22,144 bases of DNA from an uncultured Clostridia bacterium (GTDB lineage Bacteria > Bacillota > Clostridia > Christensenellales > Borkfalkiaceae), in assembly GCA_947589585.1 (NCBI GenBank), contig CANQCA010000011.1:1-22144 (forward strand). The letters run 5' to 3'. The notes beneath the pieces are model-generated. The model ran no database searches. It saw only the letters and a list, made by a program, of their open reading frames with translations, and had not been told where the DNA came from. The first letter of the stretch is position 1. Each line of letters begins with the position of its first letter. Position numbers and translations under genes: made by a program. Positions 7,957 to 15,320 of this stretch are shown here, piece by piece.

Positions 7957-9150
7957 TCATTCCCCCGAATAATCTTTATCGAGAATTTTTCCGCCTGCGA
8001 CACATGCGCCGTCGGCGATCCTGATCCCCTTGCCGAGCACGGCAATAGAGACTTTATCCGATGCTTCCCCCACCGTCGCGCCTTCGCCGACGGTCACGTC
8101 TTCGTCGATGATGGCATAGCGAACGGTCGCTCCCTTTTTGATGATCGTTCCCGCCATGATGACGCTGTCCTCGACAACGGCGCCCTCTTCCACGGTGACG
8201 CCCGCCGCAAGCAGGGAGTTTTTCACCGTTCCCTCGATCTCACAGCCGAGGGCGACCATGGAATTTTCGAGCACGGCATTCTTCCCCACATATTCGGGCG
8301 GAGCGAGCGGGTTGCGCGAATGGATCTTCCAATCGGGGTCGCTCACGTCGAATGCGGGCTCCTTCCCGAGGAGGTCCATGTTGGATTCCCAAAGCGAGGA
8401 GATCGTCCCCACATCCTTCCAATACCCTTCGAAGCGGTAGGAGAACATCTTCTCCCCCGCAGCGAGCATGGCGGGCAGGACGTCTTTGCCGAAATCCTTG
8501 GAGGAAGCGGGGTTCTCGTCGTCCGCTTCGAGGTATTTGAAGAGCTTTTCCGCCGTGAAGATGTAAACGCCCATGGATGCCAAATTGCTCTTCGGGACCT
8601 TGGGCTTCTCCTCAAACTCGTAGATGGAGCCGTCGGGGTTCGTGTTCAAGATACCAAAGCGGGAGGCCTCCTTCAGGGGCACCTCGATGGCGGCGATGGT
8701 GCAGTCCGCCCCCGTCTCCTTGTGGGCGCGGAGCATCTTCGCATAGTCCATCTTATAGATATGATCCCCCGAGAGGATGAGGATATAGTCGGGGTCGTAC
8801 CGCTTCATGAAAGAGATGTTCTGATAAATGGCGTTCGCCGTCCCCTCGAACCAGGAGGAGCGCTTCTTCCCCTGATAGGGGGATAAAATATGGACGCCGC
8901 CGAAGGCGCGGTCGAGATCCCACGGCTGGCCGTTTCCGATATATTCGTTGAGCTCGAGCGGCTGATACTGCGTGAGCACCCCCACCGTGTCGATCCCGGA
9001 ATTGATGCAGTTGGAGAGCGCGAAGTCGATGATGCGGTACTTCGCCCCGAACGCAACGGCGGGCTTGGCGATATTATTCGTAAGAGCATACAGCCTGCTT
9101 CCCTGCCCGCCCGCAAGCAGCATGGCGACACATTCCTTCTTTCTCAGCAT
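7957..9150 (-). CDS. glgC: Glucose-1-phosphate adenylyltransferase
   Basis: GlgC makes ADP-glucose from ATP and glucose-1-phosphate, the committed step of bacterial glycogen synthesis. The 397 residues contain the nucleotide loop GGQGSRL (14-20), the substrate block KPAVAFGAKYRIIDFALSN (29-47), LSGDHIY with the metal-binding Asp129, and FEEKP (179-183) whose lysine contacts glucose-1-phosphate. A hexapeptide-repeat beta-helix follows from about residue 290. Length and motif order match Bacillota GlgC. It begins 29 bases after glgB behind an AAAGG ribosome binding site and is followed at once by glgD, its expected partner subunit. Allosteric control by glycolytic intermediates is common in the family but cannot be read from this sequence. 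Confidence 0.97.
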   Translation of the reverse strand: MLRKKECVAMLLAGGQGSRLYALTNNIAKPAVAFGAKYRIIDFALSNCINSGIDTVGVLTQYQPLELNEYIGNGQPWDLDRAFGGVHILSPYQGKKRSSWFEGTANAIYQNISFMKRYDPDYILILSGDHIYKMDYAKMLRAHKETGADCTIAAIEVPLKEASRFGILNTNPDGSIYEFEEKPKVPKSNLASMGVYIFTAEKLFKYLEADDENPASSKDFGKDVLPAMLAAGEKMFSYRFEGYWKDVGTISSLWESNMDLLGKEPAFDVSDPDWKIHSRNPLAPPEYVGKNAVLENSMVALGCEIEGTVKNSLLAAGVTVEEGAVVEDSVIMAGTIIKKGATVRYAIIDEDVTVGEGATVGEASDKVSIAVLGKGIRIADGACVAGGKILDKDYSGE

Positions 9151-9179
9151 ATGCTACCTTTTCCCGTAAAAATATTTCT

Positions 9180-11114
9180 TTAAGCCTCGTCCTCTTCTCC
9201 ATCCTTCTTTTCGGGGACATGCTCCAGATAGAGGGTGGAGAACTTCGGGACGGTGAATTCGATGGAATAGGGACGGCCGTGCGCGGGCTGTTTTTTGGCA
9301 ACGAGTGATTTTTTGGTGACCTTCCCTTCTCCGCCGTACTTTGTATCGTCGGTGTTAAAGACGATCTTATATCTTCCGCCTGTATTCACGCCGAGACGGT
9401 AGTTCAGATAGTCTCCGCCCGAAAAGCTCGTCACGGCGATGATCTCATTCCCCTCTCTGTCGCGGCGGATAAAGGCGATCGTGTCGCTGTCGGCATCGTC
9501 GGGGGAGATCCATTCGAAGCCGTCCCAACTATCTTCGACGGCATAGAGTGCGGGGTGCGTCTTGTAGAACTCGTTGAGTTCCTTCACGCAGACGGCGAGC
9601 TTTTTGTGCTTGTCGAACTGGTCGCGAAGGTAGAATTCCAGCCCCGTATTATAGTTCCATTCATCGAACTGCCCGAACTCGTAGCCCATGAAGTTGAGCT
9701 TCTTGCCGGGGTGCGCCGTCTGATAGCCGAGGAAGGCGCGCACGCCCGCGAACTTTTCCTCGTAGCTTCCGGGCATCTTGTTGATGAGCGACCCCTTCCC
9801 ATAGACCACTTCGTCGTGCGAGATGGGCAGAACGAAATTCTCGGAGAAGGCGTACATCATCGAGAAGGTGAGTTTGTTGTGGTGGTATCTCCTGTAGAGC
9901 GGGTCCTCGTGGAGATAGGATAAAACGTCGTTCATCCAGCCCATGTTCCACTTGAAGTTGAAGCCGAGGCCGCCCATCGAAGCGGGCTTGGTGACCCCGC
10001 CCCATGCCGTGGATTCCTCCGCGATCATGAGGGCGTAAGGGAAGCGCTTGAATACCGTCTCATTGAGACGGCGCAAGAAGGAGATCGCCTCGAGGTTCTT
10101 GTTCTCGCCATAGATGTTGGGGACCCATTCCCCCCAACCCTTATCGTAGTCGAGATAGAGCATGGAGGCAACGGCATCTACTCTGAGGCCGTCGACGTGG
10201 AATTTATCGAAGAAGAGGCACGCGCTCGAGATGAGGAAGGAGACGACCTCGTTCCTCCCATAGTCGAAGCGGCGGGTACCCCAGCTCTTATGCTCCATTC
10301 TGTCCCATTGGCCGCTCTCGTAGAGCGTCTGCCCGTCGAATTCGAAGAGCCCGTGCGCATCCTTGGGGAAGTGTGCGGGCACCCAGTCGAGGATGACGCC
10401 GATCCCCTCTTTGTGGAAGCAGTCGACGAGATACATAAAATCGTGCGGGGTGCCGAGGCGGGATGTCACGGTGAAGTATCCCGTCACCTGATAGCCCCAC
10501 GAACCGTCGAAGGGATACTCGGTGATGGGCATGAACTCGACGTGCGTATAGCCCATCTCCTTCACATACTTTACGAGGACGTCGGCGAGCTCGCGATAGG
10601 TATAATAGCCCCCGTCGGGGTGCTTTCTCCAAGAGAGAAGGTTGACTTCATAGATATTGATGGGCGAAGAGAAGACGTTCTTTTCCTTGAGGGCCTCGAA
10701 ATATTCCTCGTCCGTCCAACCGAATCCGTCCAGATCGAAGAGCTTGGAACCCGTCCAGGGCGGGGTCTCGGTGTGGAAGGCGACGGGGTCGGCCTTCAGG
10801 ATCTGTCTGCCGTCTGCCGTCGTAATGCAATATTTATAGATATCGTAATTACCGAGGCCGGGAATAAACAGTTCGAAGGTCTCGCCGTCGATCATGCGGT
10901 CCATATAGTGGCTGCTGCAGTTCCAGCCGTTGAAATCCCCGACGACGGAGACGCTCTTTGCATGCGGCGCCCAGACGCGGAAGATATACCCCTCCACGCC
11001 GTCACGGCACTCCTTGTGTGCGCCGAGCATCTCATAGATGCGGTCGTTGTTTCCTTCGTGATAGAGATGAAGCGGGAAATCTGAATATCTCTCGTCTTTT
11101 TTCTCACAGGCCAT
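9180..11114 (-). CDS. glgB: 1,4-alpha-glucan branching enzyme
   Basis: GlgB cuts alpha-1,4 chains and re-joins them as alpha-1,6 branches, the first gene of the glycogen operon. The 644 residues hold an N-terminal CBM48 domain (about 38-125, with VVGDFNGWN) and the GH13 barrel. Key blocks are DWVPAHF (243-249), GLRVDAVASM with nucleophile Asp313, IAEESTAWGG with acid/base Glu366, and ISHDEVVYGKGS with His433 and Asp434. The C-terminal all-beta domain ends in an acidic tail. I place the start at ATG 11114, preceded by a strong GGAGGAG ribosome binding site and downstream of a consensus promoter. A longer frame from 11285 adds 57 residues that would be encoded across the promoter and the murC terminator, so it is rejected. 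The 65-base leader contains an inverted repeat that may be an operator. Confidence 0.97.
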   Translation of the reverse strand: MACEKKDERYSDFPLHLYHEGNNDRIYEMLGAHKECRDGVEGYIFRVWAPHAKSVSVVGDFNGWNCSSHYMDRMIDGETFELFIPGLGNYDIYKYCITTADGRQILKADPVAFHTETPPWTGSKLFDLDGFGWTDEEYFEALKEKNVFSSPINIYEVNLLSWRKHPDGGYYTYRELADVLVKYVKEMGYTHVEFMPITEYPFDGSWGYQVTGYFTVTSRLGTPHDFMYLVDCFHKEGIGVILDWVPAHFPKDAHGLFEFDGQTLYESGQWDRMEHKSWGTRRFDYGRNEVVSFLISSACLFFDKFHVDGLRVDAVASMLYLDYDKGWGEWVPNIYGENKNLEAISFLRRLNETVFKRFPYALMIAEESTAWGGVTKPASMGGLGFNFKWNMGWMNDVLSYLHEDPLYRRYHHNKLTFSMMYAFSENFVLPISHDEVVYGKGSLINKMPGSYEEKFAGVRAFLGYQTAHPGKKLNFMGYEFGQFDEWNYNTGLEFYLRDQFDKHKKLAVCVKELNEFYKTHPALYAVEDSWDGFEWISPDDADSDTIAFIRRDREGNEIIAVTSFSGGDYLNYRLGVNTGGRYKIVFNTDDTKYGGEGKVTKKSLVAKKQPAHGRPYSIEFTVPKFSTLYLEHVPEKKDGEEDEA

Positions 11115-11152
11115 ACTTTTTCTCCTCCGCCCGATGCGGTCGTATTTTTTGA

Positions 11153-11178
11153 TATAGTGCCGTATAAACGGCAATATA
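11153..11178. promoter_or_regulatory. Operator-like inverted repeat at the start of the glg transcript
   Basis: TATAGTGCCGT and ACGGCAATATA flank a 4-base spacer, forming 11-bp arms with one mismatch and a TGCCGT-N4-ACGGCA core. It spans roughly +4 to +29 of the predicted glgB transcript. The size and position suit a repressor site, for example for a LacI-family regulator, but a 5' mRNA hairpin is equally possible. It does not match a CcpA site, since the central CG is absent. Confidence 0.5.
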
Positions 11179-11187
11179 CCGAATGAT

Positions 11188-11216
11188 ATTATACTATAAT
11201 TGTGCGCGGGATTCAA
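11188..11216 (-). promoter_or_regulatory. SigmaA-type promoter of the glgBCDAP-GH13 operon
   Basis: TTGAAT (11216-11211) and TATAAT (11193-11188) are separated by exactly 17 bases on the minus strand. The predicted start is near 11181, leaving a leader of about 67 bases before glgB. No other promoter of this quality lies between glgB and the GH13 gene, where the gaps are at most about 30 bases. Confidence 0.85.
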
Positions 11217-11268
11217 TAGTATATGGGAATTTTCTTTTTGTTTTGAGAAAATTTTATAAGTGTTTCCG

Positions 11269-11301
11269 AAAAAAAAGCCCCGCACAACTTATGTGCGAGG
11301 C
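11269..11301 (-). terminator. Rho-independent terminator of murC, overlapping its last codons
   Basis: On the minus strand, GCCTCGCAC pairs with GTGCGGGGC around the loop ATAAGTT, and eight T residues follow. The 5' arm encodes the final Pro-Arg-Thr of MurC and the stop codon TAA is in the loop. It insulates the glg promoter from murC transcription. Confidence 0.9.
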
Positions 11302-12623
11302 CTGTCGAGAATTGTCTGTACGATTTGATAGATATCCCCCGCGCCGAGCACGAGGATGAGATCGCTTGGATGAAGATCTTCACGAAGCCGGCGGGAAAGC
11401 GAAGCGGGACCATCCGCATAGCGGGCATTCGGGAGACGGGCGGCAAGCGCGGCCGCACTTCCCTCGAAGATGAAATTCTCCCGCGCCGGATAGGTCGCAT
11501 AGATGATGGGCGAGGGACAGGTTTTCAGGACGGCGACAAAATCCGCCATGAGATCGCGCGTCCGCGTATAGGTGTGCGGCTGAAAGACGATTTGCACCTT
11601 CCCCTTTGCGATCTTTTCCGCCGTCGAGATGGTGGAAGCGATCTCGCGAGGATGGTGGGCATAGTCGCATATGAGAGGAACGCCGCAAAAGGTCCCGATG
11701 CTCTCGAACCTTCTTTTCACGCCCCGAAACGCCTCCAGCCCCGCCTTGATCGTCTGCGGGCTTATTCCTTCGAGCCGAGCCGCCGTATATGCCGCGAGGG
11801 CGTTGTAGATGTGCACTCTCCCGATAGCGGAAAGAGTGATGCGGACCGTCTCCTCCCCCCGCTCCAAAACGGTAAAGGCGTACCGCTCATCCTTTTTTTT
11901 GATGTCTGCGGCGCGGATGTCCGCATCGCCCTGCCCGAAGGTGACGGCATGGGGAATGGCCCTTGCCCTGAGATCGTCCGCGCATACGATGGTCCGCTTG
12001 GCCTGCGAGGCAAAGATCTTGTAGGCAGCCAAAATTTCCTCTTCGTTTTTGTAGCAATCCGTGTGATCGAGATCGCAATTCAGGATTACCGCGACCTCGC
12101 TTTTAAGGGACAGAAAGCTGCGGCGGTATTCGCACGCCTCGGTGAGAAAGTATTGCTTCCCCGACGAAAAATAGTTCCCGAGCGAAAGGTCCTCTCCGCC
12201 GATATGGGCAGTGAAGGGCGCCTTTGCGGCGAGAAAGATGTGAGCGAGCATGCAGCTTGCGGTCGTCTTGCCGTGGCACCCCGCAACCGAGATCACATGC
12301 GGATATCCCTCCGCGATCGCACCGAGAAGCTCGGAGCGTTCCACAAGGCGTTTCCCCGCCCTTCTTGCCGCTTCGAGCTGCGGATGGCCCTCTTTGATCG
12401 CACCGCTGTATACGACGGTATCCTCTTCGATCTTCTCGCCGTCCCCGATGCTGACGGGGATATGGCACCGTGCGAGCATACGCGTCAGGTCGCTTTCGGC
12501 GGCGTCGCTTCCGCGCACGCATGCTCCGTTTTCATGGAGCAAACGGGCGAGCGCGCTCATGCTTACCCCGCCTATCCCGATGAAATAATAGCTTTGTGCG
12601 CCCGATCGCTTCTGCAAGCACAT
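11289..12623 (-). CDS. murC: UDP-N-acetylmuramate--L-alanine ligase
   Basis: MurC adds L-alanine to UDP-N-acetylmuramate with ATP, the first peptide-forming step of peptidoglycan precursor synthesis in the cytoplasm. The 444 residues show the three Mur ligase domains: an N-terminal UDP-binding fold (YFIGIGGVSMSALARLL, residues 13-29), the ATP-binding loop GCHGKTT (115-121), the block EACEYRRSFL (163-172) typical of Bacillota MurC, and the C-terminal domain with DYAHHP (321-326) and FQPHTYTRT. The P-loop has Cys where Thr is usual (GTHGKTT), probably a neutral change. ATG at 12623 follows AGGATAGAGT, a usable ribosome binding site. It is a single-gene unit divergent from spoVG, away from a division gene cluster; murC near spoVG is a neighbourhood I know from clostridia. 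I could not find a convincing promoter for it in the spacer. Confidence 0.96.
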   Translation of the reverse strand: MCLQKRSGAQSYYFIGIGGVSMSALARLLHENGACVRGSDAAESDLTRMLARCHIPVSIGDGEKIEEDTVVYSGAIKEGHPQLEAARRAGKRLVERSELLGAIAEGYPHVISVAGCHGKTTASCMLAHIFLAAKAPFTAHIGGEDLSLGNYFSSGKQYFLTEACEYRRSFLSLKSEVAVILNCDLDHTDCYKNEEEILAAYKIFASQAKRTIVCADDLRARAIPHAVTFGQGDADIRAADIKKKDERYAFTVLERGEETVRITLSAIGRVHIYNALAAYTAARLEGISPQTIKAGLEAFRGVKRRFESIGTFCGVPLICDYAHHPREIASTISTAEKIAKGKVQIVFQPHTYTRTRDLMADFVAVLKTCPSPIIYATYPARENFIFEGSAAALAARLPNARYADGPASLSRRLREDLHPSDLILVLGAGDIYQIVQTILDRPRT

Positions 12624-12692
12624 ACTCTATCCTATGCTTTTCGGGCAAAAAAAGTGAGAAAATCAAGTTTTTTTTCGTAAATTTTGAGAAAT

Positions 12693-12710
12693 TTCAATAA
12701 ATCTATTGAA
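12693..12710. promoter_or_regulatory. Inverted repeat in the murC/spoVG divergent spacer
   Basis: TTCAATA and TATTGAA flank the spacer AATC, a perfect 7-bp dyad. Its right arm overlaps the -35 hexamer of the spoVG promoter, a position suitable for a repressor or activator. No known regulator can be assigned. Confidence 0.45.
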
Positions 12711-12734
12711 TTTCTTTACAAAGTATGATAATAT
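12706..12734 (+). promoter_or_regulatory. Promoter of spoVG (extended -10 type)
   Basis: TTGAAT (12706-12711), a 17-bp spacer and TAATAT (12729-12734) precede spoVG. A TG at 12726-12727, one base before the -10, makes it an extended -10 promoter. The predicted start is near 12741. No obvious SigH-type promoter was seen, although spoVG uses SigH in Bacillus subtilis. Confidence 0.65.
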
Positions 12735-12765
12735 ACTGAATATAGAGAACTTCAGGAGGAAGTAT

Positions 12766-13032
12766 ATGGAAATAGGTGACGTTCGCATTCGCCTTGTGCA
12801 AAATACGGAGGGCATACTTCGTGCAGTTGCTTCCATCACGATCGACGGTTGTTTTGTCGTCCACGACATCAAGATCTTCGAACGCGAAGGAGAAACCTTT
12901 ATTGCCATGCCCAGCCGCAAGACGCCCGACGGTGAGTACAAAGACATCGCACACCCCATCAATTCCGAGACCCGTGAGCGCATCCGCGATGCTATTCTGA
13001 CGCAATATTCCGCTATGAAAACGGAGAACTGA
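12766..13032 (+). CDS. spoVG: SpoVG family regulator
   Basis: SpoVG is a small conserved nucleic-acid-binding protein that affects septation, sporulation and other processes in Bacillota; in several species it binds RNA or DNA. The 88 residues match the family along their whole length: MEIGDVRIRLV at the start, the core RAVASITIDGCFVVHDIKI (near residues 19-37), and the signature AMPSRKTPDGEYKDIAHPIN (about 47-66). The start is fixed by a perfect AGGAGGA (12754-12760) five bases before ATG. It is the only convincing plus-strand gene here and forms its own unit between an extended -10 promoter and a terminator at 13054-13086. Presence of spoVG does not show that the organism sporulates, since non-sporulating relatives also carry it. 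Confidence 0.97.
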   Translation: MEIGDVRIRLVQNTEGILRAVASITIDGCFVVHDIKIFEREGETFIAMPSRKTPDGEYKDIAHPINSETRERIRDAILTQYSAMKTEN

Positions 13033-13053
13033 CAAAATATTTTGCCGAAATGT

Positions 13054-13086
13054 AAAAGCGCACCGCAATCTGCGGCGCGCTTTTTT
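13054..13086. terminator. Bidirectional terminator between spoVG and the cold-shock gene
   Basis: The stem AAAAGCGC-A-CCGC / GCGG-C-GCGCTTTT has a 5-base loop and one A-C mismatch. Six T residues follow on the plus strand. The leading AAAA gives a shorter T run on the minus strand, so it can serve both converging genes. Confidence 0.85.
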
Positions 13087-13101
13087 CTGCTTCTTTGGAC
13101 T

Positions 13102-13320
13102 TTAAGAAACAACTACGACATTGACGGCGCGGAGTTTCCCGCTGTCTTTGGGATCGGGCTCGGCTTCGAAGGTGACCTTCTGGCCCTCTTTTAACGTACG
13201 AAAGACGCCCGCCTCCGCTTGGATCGCGGAGAAATGAACAAAGATATCGTCCCCGCCTTCGTCGTTGGAGATAAAGCCGTATCCCTTTCCGTCATTGAAC
13301 CATTTTACAGTTCCGTTCAC
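13102..13320 (-). CDS. csp: Cold-shock domain protein (CspA family)
   Basis: This 72-residue single-domain protein binds single-stranded RNA and DNA and acts as an RNA chaperone. It contains NGTVKWFNDGKGYGFI with the RNP-1 motif KGYGFI and the RNP-2 motif DIFVHF, then the family block EGQKVTFE. The likely start is GTG at 13320, seven bases after AGGAGG. A longer frame from ATG 13338 would translate the ribosome binding site itself (residues IGGS) and is rejected. It has its own promoter and a leader of about 42 bases that starts with a hairpin, and it converges on spoVG with a shared terminator. The short leader differs from the long cold-sensing leader of Escherichia coli cspA. Cold induction cannot be concluded from sequence. 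Confidence 0.95.
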   Translation of the reverse strand: MNGTVKWFNDGKGYGFISNDEGGDDIFVHFSAIQAEAGVFRTLKEGQKVTFEAEPDPKDSGKLRAVNVVVVS

Positions 13321-13338
13321 AATACTACCTCCTATCAT

Positions 13339-13360
13339 TTGCGCTTGTATATCCGCGCAA
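13339..13360 (-). promoter_or_regulatory. 5' leader hairpin of the cold-shock gene
   Basis: On the minus strand TTGCGC and GCGCAA flank a 10-base loop, directly at the predicted transcript start (+3 to +24) and about 18 bases before the GTG start codon. It may affect mRNA stability or be a self-binding site, but no function is shown. Confidence 0.45.
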
Positions 13361-13368
13361 CATTATAC

Positions 13369-13397
13369 ATTCTAACAGCATTGACGCGGATTGTCAA
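13369..13397 (-). promoter_or_regulatory. SigmaA-type promoter of the cold-shock gene
   Basis: TTGACA (13397-13392), a 17-bp spacer and TAGAAT (13374-13369) lie between htpG and the cold-shock gene. The predicted start is near 13362. The promoter makes the gene independent of htpG. Confidence 0.85.
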
Positions 13398-13416
13398 TAC
13401 CCGCATGAAAAAAATT

Positions 13417-15228
13417 TCAGTTCTTTTTCAAAGAAGTCATCAAATAGCGCGTGCATCCCTCCACGAAGCGGCTGAGCTCCTCGGGGGTGAGCGGACGGTA
13501 ATTCATGAGCGCGAGAAGATAGATATACTCGGCTGCGGCAGCCTGCTCTTCCTTGGGAGCCTCTTCGAGGGCGCGGACCGCCTCGCAGCCCGAATTGACG
13601 ACGAGCGTGAGTTCGGCTTCCATGCCGTCCATGCCGTAGAAGCTGTTCATCTCGGACATTCTGCGCATAAATTCGGAGGCATTGATGACGGCGGGCACAC
13701 TTCCGTTTTTGAGCTTTTCCGTCTTCACGGCGATCTTTTTATCTTTGAGCGCCTCTTCGAAGAGCCCGCGAAGCGCCGTGTCGTCTTCGCCCTCCTCTTT
13801 GAGCGCCCCCGCGATATCCGCATCGATGCGCAGGAATTTTACCCTCGTCGGCATCTTATATTCGATATAGCTGATAAAGTGCGGGTCGATGAAGTTGTCG
13901 CATGCGATGGCGTCCAACCCCGCTTCTTTGAACATTTTGATATACTGCGCCTGTTTGTTTTCGTCCGAAGTATAGTAGACGGGCGCGGGCTCCTTCCCCT
14001 CTTTTGCGTCCTCTTCCTTGACCTCTTCCCCGAAGAAACTCTCGAGCGGGCGGTATTCCCCGTCGAGGTTTTTATAGATGATGATGTCCTTGACCTTTTT
14101 ATAGAAGTCGTCGTCCTTGATACAGCCGAACTTGACGAACGTGGCAAGATCGTGCCAGCAATTTACATATTTATCACGGTCGTTTTTATAGAGTTCGCAG
14201 AGGGCGTCCGCGACCTTCTTCGTGATATATTTCGCGATCTTTTGCACCTGCCGATCGTTTTGCAGGAAGGAACGGGAGACATTGAGCGGGATATCCGGGC
14301 AGTCGATGACGCCGTTCAAAAGCATCATGAATTCGGGGATGACTTCCTTGATATTGTCCGCGATATACACTTGATTGCAGTAGAGCTTGACCTTGCCGCG
14401 CTCGAGCTCCACCTTCTTTTTGACCTTGGGGAAGTATAAAATGCCCTTTACCCTGAAGGGATATTCCATGTTGAGGTGGATCCAAAAGAGCGGCTCCTCG
14501 TAGTCGTGGAAGGTCTCGCGGTAGAAAGTCTTATATTCCTCCTCCGTGCATTCCTTGGGCTGCTTCGCATAGAGCGGCAAAGGCGTATTGACGGGCTTAT
14601 CCTCTTCCCCCTTGGGATCGAGATAGATCTCATAGGGCATGAAGGAGCAATATTTTTCGAGAAGCTCGCGGATCCTGTTCTCCTTCAAGAACTCCTTCTC
14701 TTCCTCTGCGATGTGCATCACGACCTTGGTGCCGCACGTCTCTTTTTCGCACGCTTCGATGGTATAGACGCTCTCTCCGTCCGATTCCCAGCGGACGCCC
14801 TTTGCCCCTTCCCGATAGGACTTTGTGAAGATCTCGATGTCGTCCGAGACCATATAGGCGGAGTAGAAGCCGAGGCCGAAGTGCCCAATGATGCCCTCTC
14901 CCCCCGCTTTTTCATACTTTTCGAGGAAATCCGCCGCGCCCGAGAAGGCGATCTGCGTGATATACGTCTCGACCTCCTCCTCTGTCATGCCGATGCCGTT
15001 ATCTTCCACGGAGAGCGTCCCCGCTTTTTCGTCCACCGAGACGACGATCTTATAGGCGTCCTGCGGGGCGGCCTCGCCGAGACTTACGAGCTTTTTGTGT
15101 TTTGTGATCGCATCCGAAGCGTTTGCGACGATCTCTCTGAGAAAGATATCCTTCTCGGAATACAGCCATTTCTTGATGATGGGCATCATGTTTTCGCTGG
15201 AAATTTTGATATTACCTTGTCTTGCCAT
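13417..15228 (-). CDS. htpG: Molecular chaperone HtpG (Hsp90)
   Basis: HtpG is the bacterial Hsp90, a dimeric ATP-dependent chaperone of the cytosol. The 603 residues are close to the usual 610-630. The N-terminal GHKL ATPase carries REIVANASDAITK (31-43) with the metal-contacting Asn, DNGIGMTEEE (76-85), and the lid block IIGHFGLGFYSAYMV (113-127). The middle domain contains VKGILYFPK and the conserved Arg region NVSRSFLQND, and the C-terminal dimerisation domain follows. ATG at 15228 has AAGGACAGG eight bases upstream. The gene is monocistronic: a terminator lies just before it and the cold-shock gene after it has its own promoter. I see no CIRCE element, so HrcA control is not indicated. 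Its likely promoter is nested in the preceding terminator. Confidence 0.97.
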   Translation of the reverse strand: MARQGNIKISSENMMPIIKKWLYSEKDIFLREIVANASDAITKHKKLVSLGEAAPQDAYKIVVSVDEKAGTLSVEDNGIGMTEEEVETYITQIAFSGAADFLEKYEKAGGEGIIGHFGLGFYSAYMVSDDIEIFTKSYREGAKGVRWESDGESVYTIEACEKETCGTKVVMHIAEEEKEFLKENRIRELLEKYCSFMPYEIYLDPKGEEDKPVNTPLPLYAKQPKECTEEEYKTFYRETFHDYEEPLFWIHLNMEYPFRVKGILYFPKVKKKVELERGKVKLYCNQVYIADNIKEVIPEFMMLLNGVIDCPDIPLNVSRSFLQNDRQVQKIAKYITKKVADALCELYKNDRDKYVNCWHDLATFVKFGCIKDDDFYKKVKDIIIYKNLDGEYRPLESFFGEEVKEEDAKEGKEPAPVYYTSDENKQAQYIKMFKEAGLDAIACDNFIDPHFISYIEYKMPTRVKFLRIDADIAGALKEEGEDDTALRGLFEEALKDKKIAVKTEKLKNGSVPAVINASEFMRRMSEMNSFYGMDGMEAELTLVVNSGCEAVRALEEAPKEEQAAAAEYIYLLALMNYRPLTPEELSRFVEGCTRYLMTSLKKN

Positions 15229-15265
15229 TGTGTAGACCTGTCCTTTCTTTTTCGTTCGTTCCTTT

Positions 15266-15294
15266 TATATATAAACAAAAAGACCCGCCGTCAA
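15266..15294 (-). promoter_or_regulatory. Probable htpG promoter nested in the upstream terminator
   Basis: TTGACG (15294-15289) lies in the loop and first stem base of the ispH-rpsA terminator. TATATA (15271-15266) follows after 17 bases that include the terminator T run. The predicted start is near 15259, about 30 bases before the htpG ATG. A TATAAA two bases further on is an alternative -10. Confidence 0.55.
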
Positions 15295-15303
15295 GCGGAT
15301 CTT
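15273..15303 (-). terminator. Rho-independent terminator of the aroH-cmk/plsC/ispH-rpsA operon
   Basis: On the minus strand AAGATCCGC pairs with GCGGGTCTT around the loop TTGACG, with one T-G pair. The T run TTTTTGTTT follows. It lies about 18 bases after the ispH-rpsA stop codon. Confidence 0.88.
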
Positions 15304-15320
15304 CCTGTATTTTTATCAAA

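Noticed and set aside
11115..11285. 57-residue N-terminal extension of GlgB
   Set aside because: It would be encoded across the glg promoter, the inverted repeat and part of the murC terminator; the ATG at 11114 has the strong ribosome binding site.
11325..12680. 451-codon plus-strand open frame opposite murC
   Set aside because: Antisense shadow of a well-supported gene; the translation is rich in Arg and Asp with no recognisable domain.
15229..15260. CIRCE heat-shock element before htpG
   Set aside because: No TTAGCACTC-N9-GAGTGCTAA-like sequence is present.
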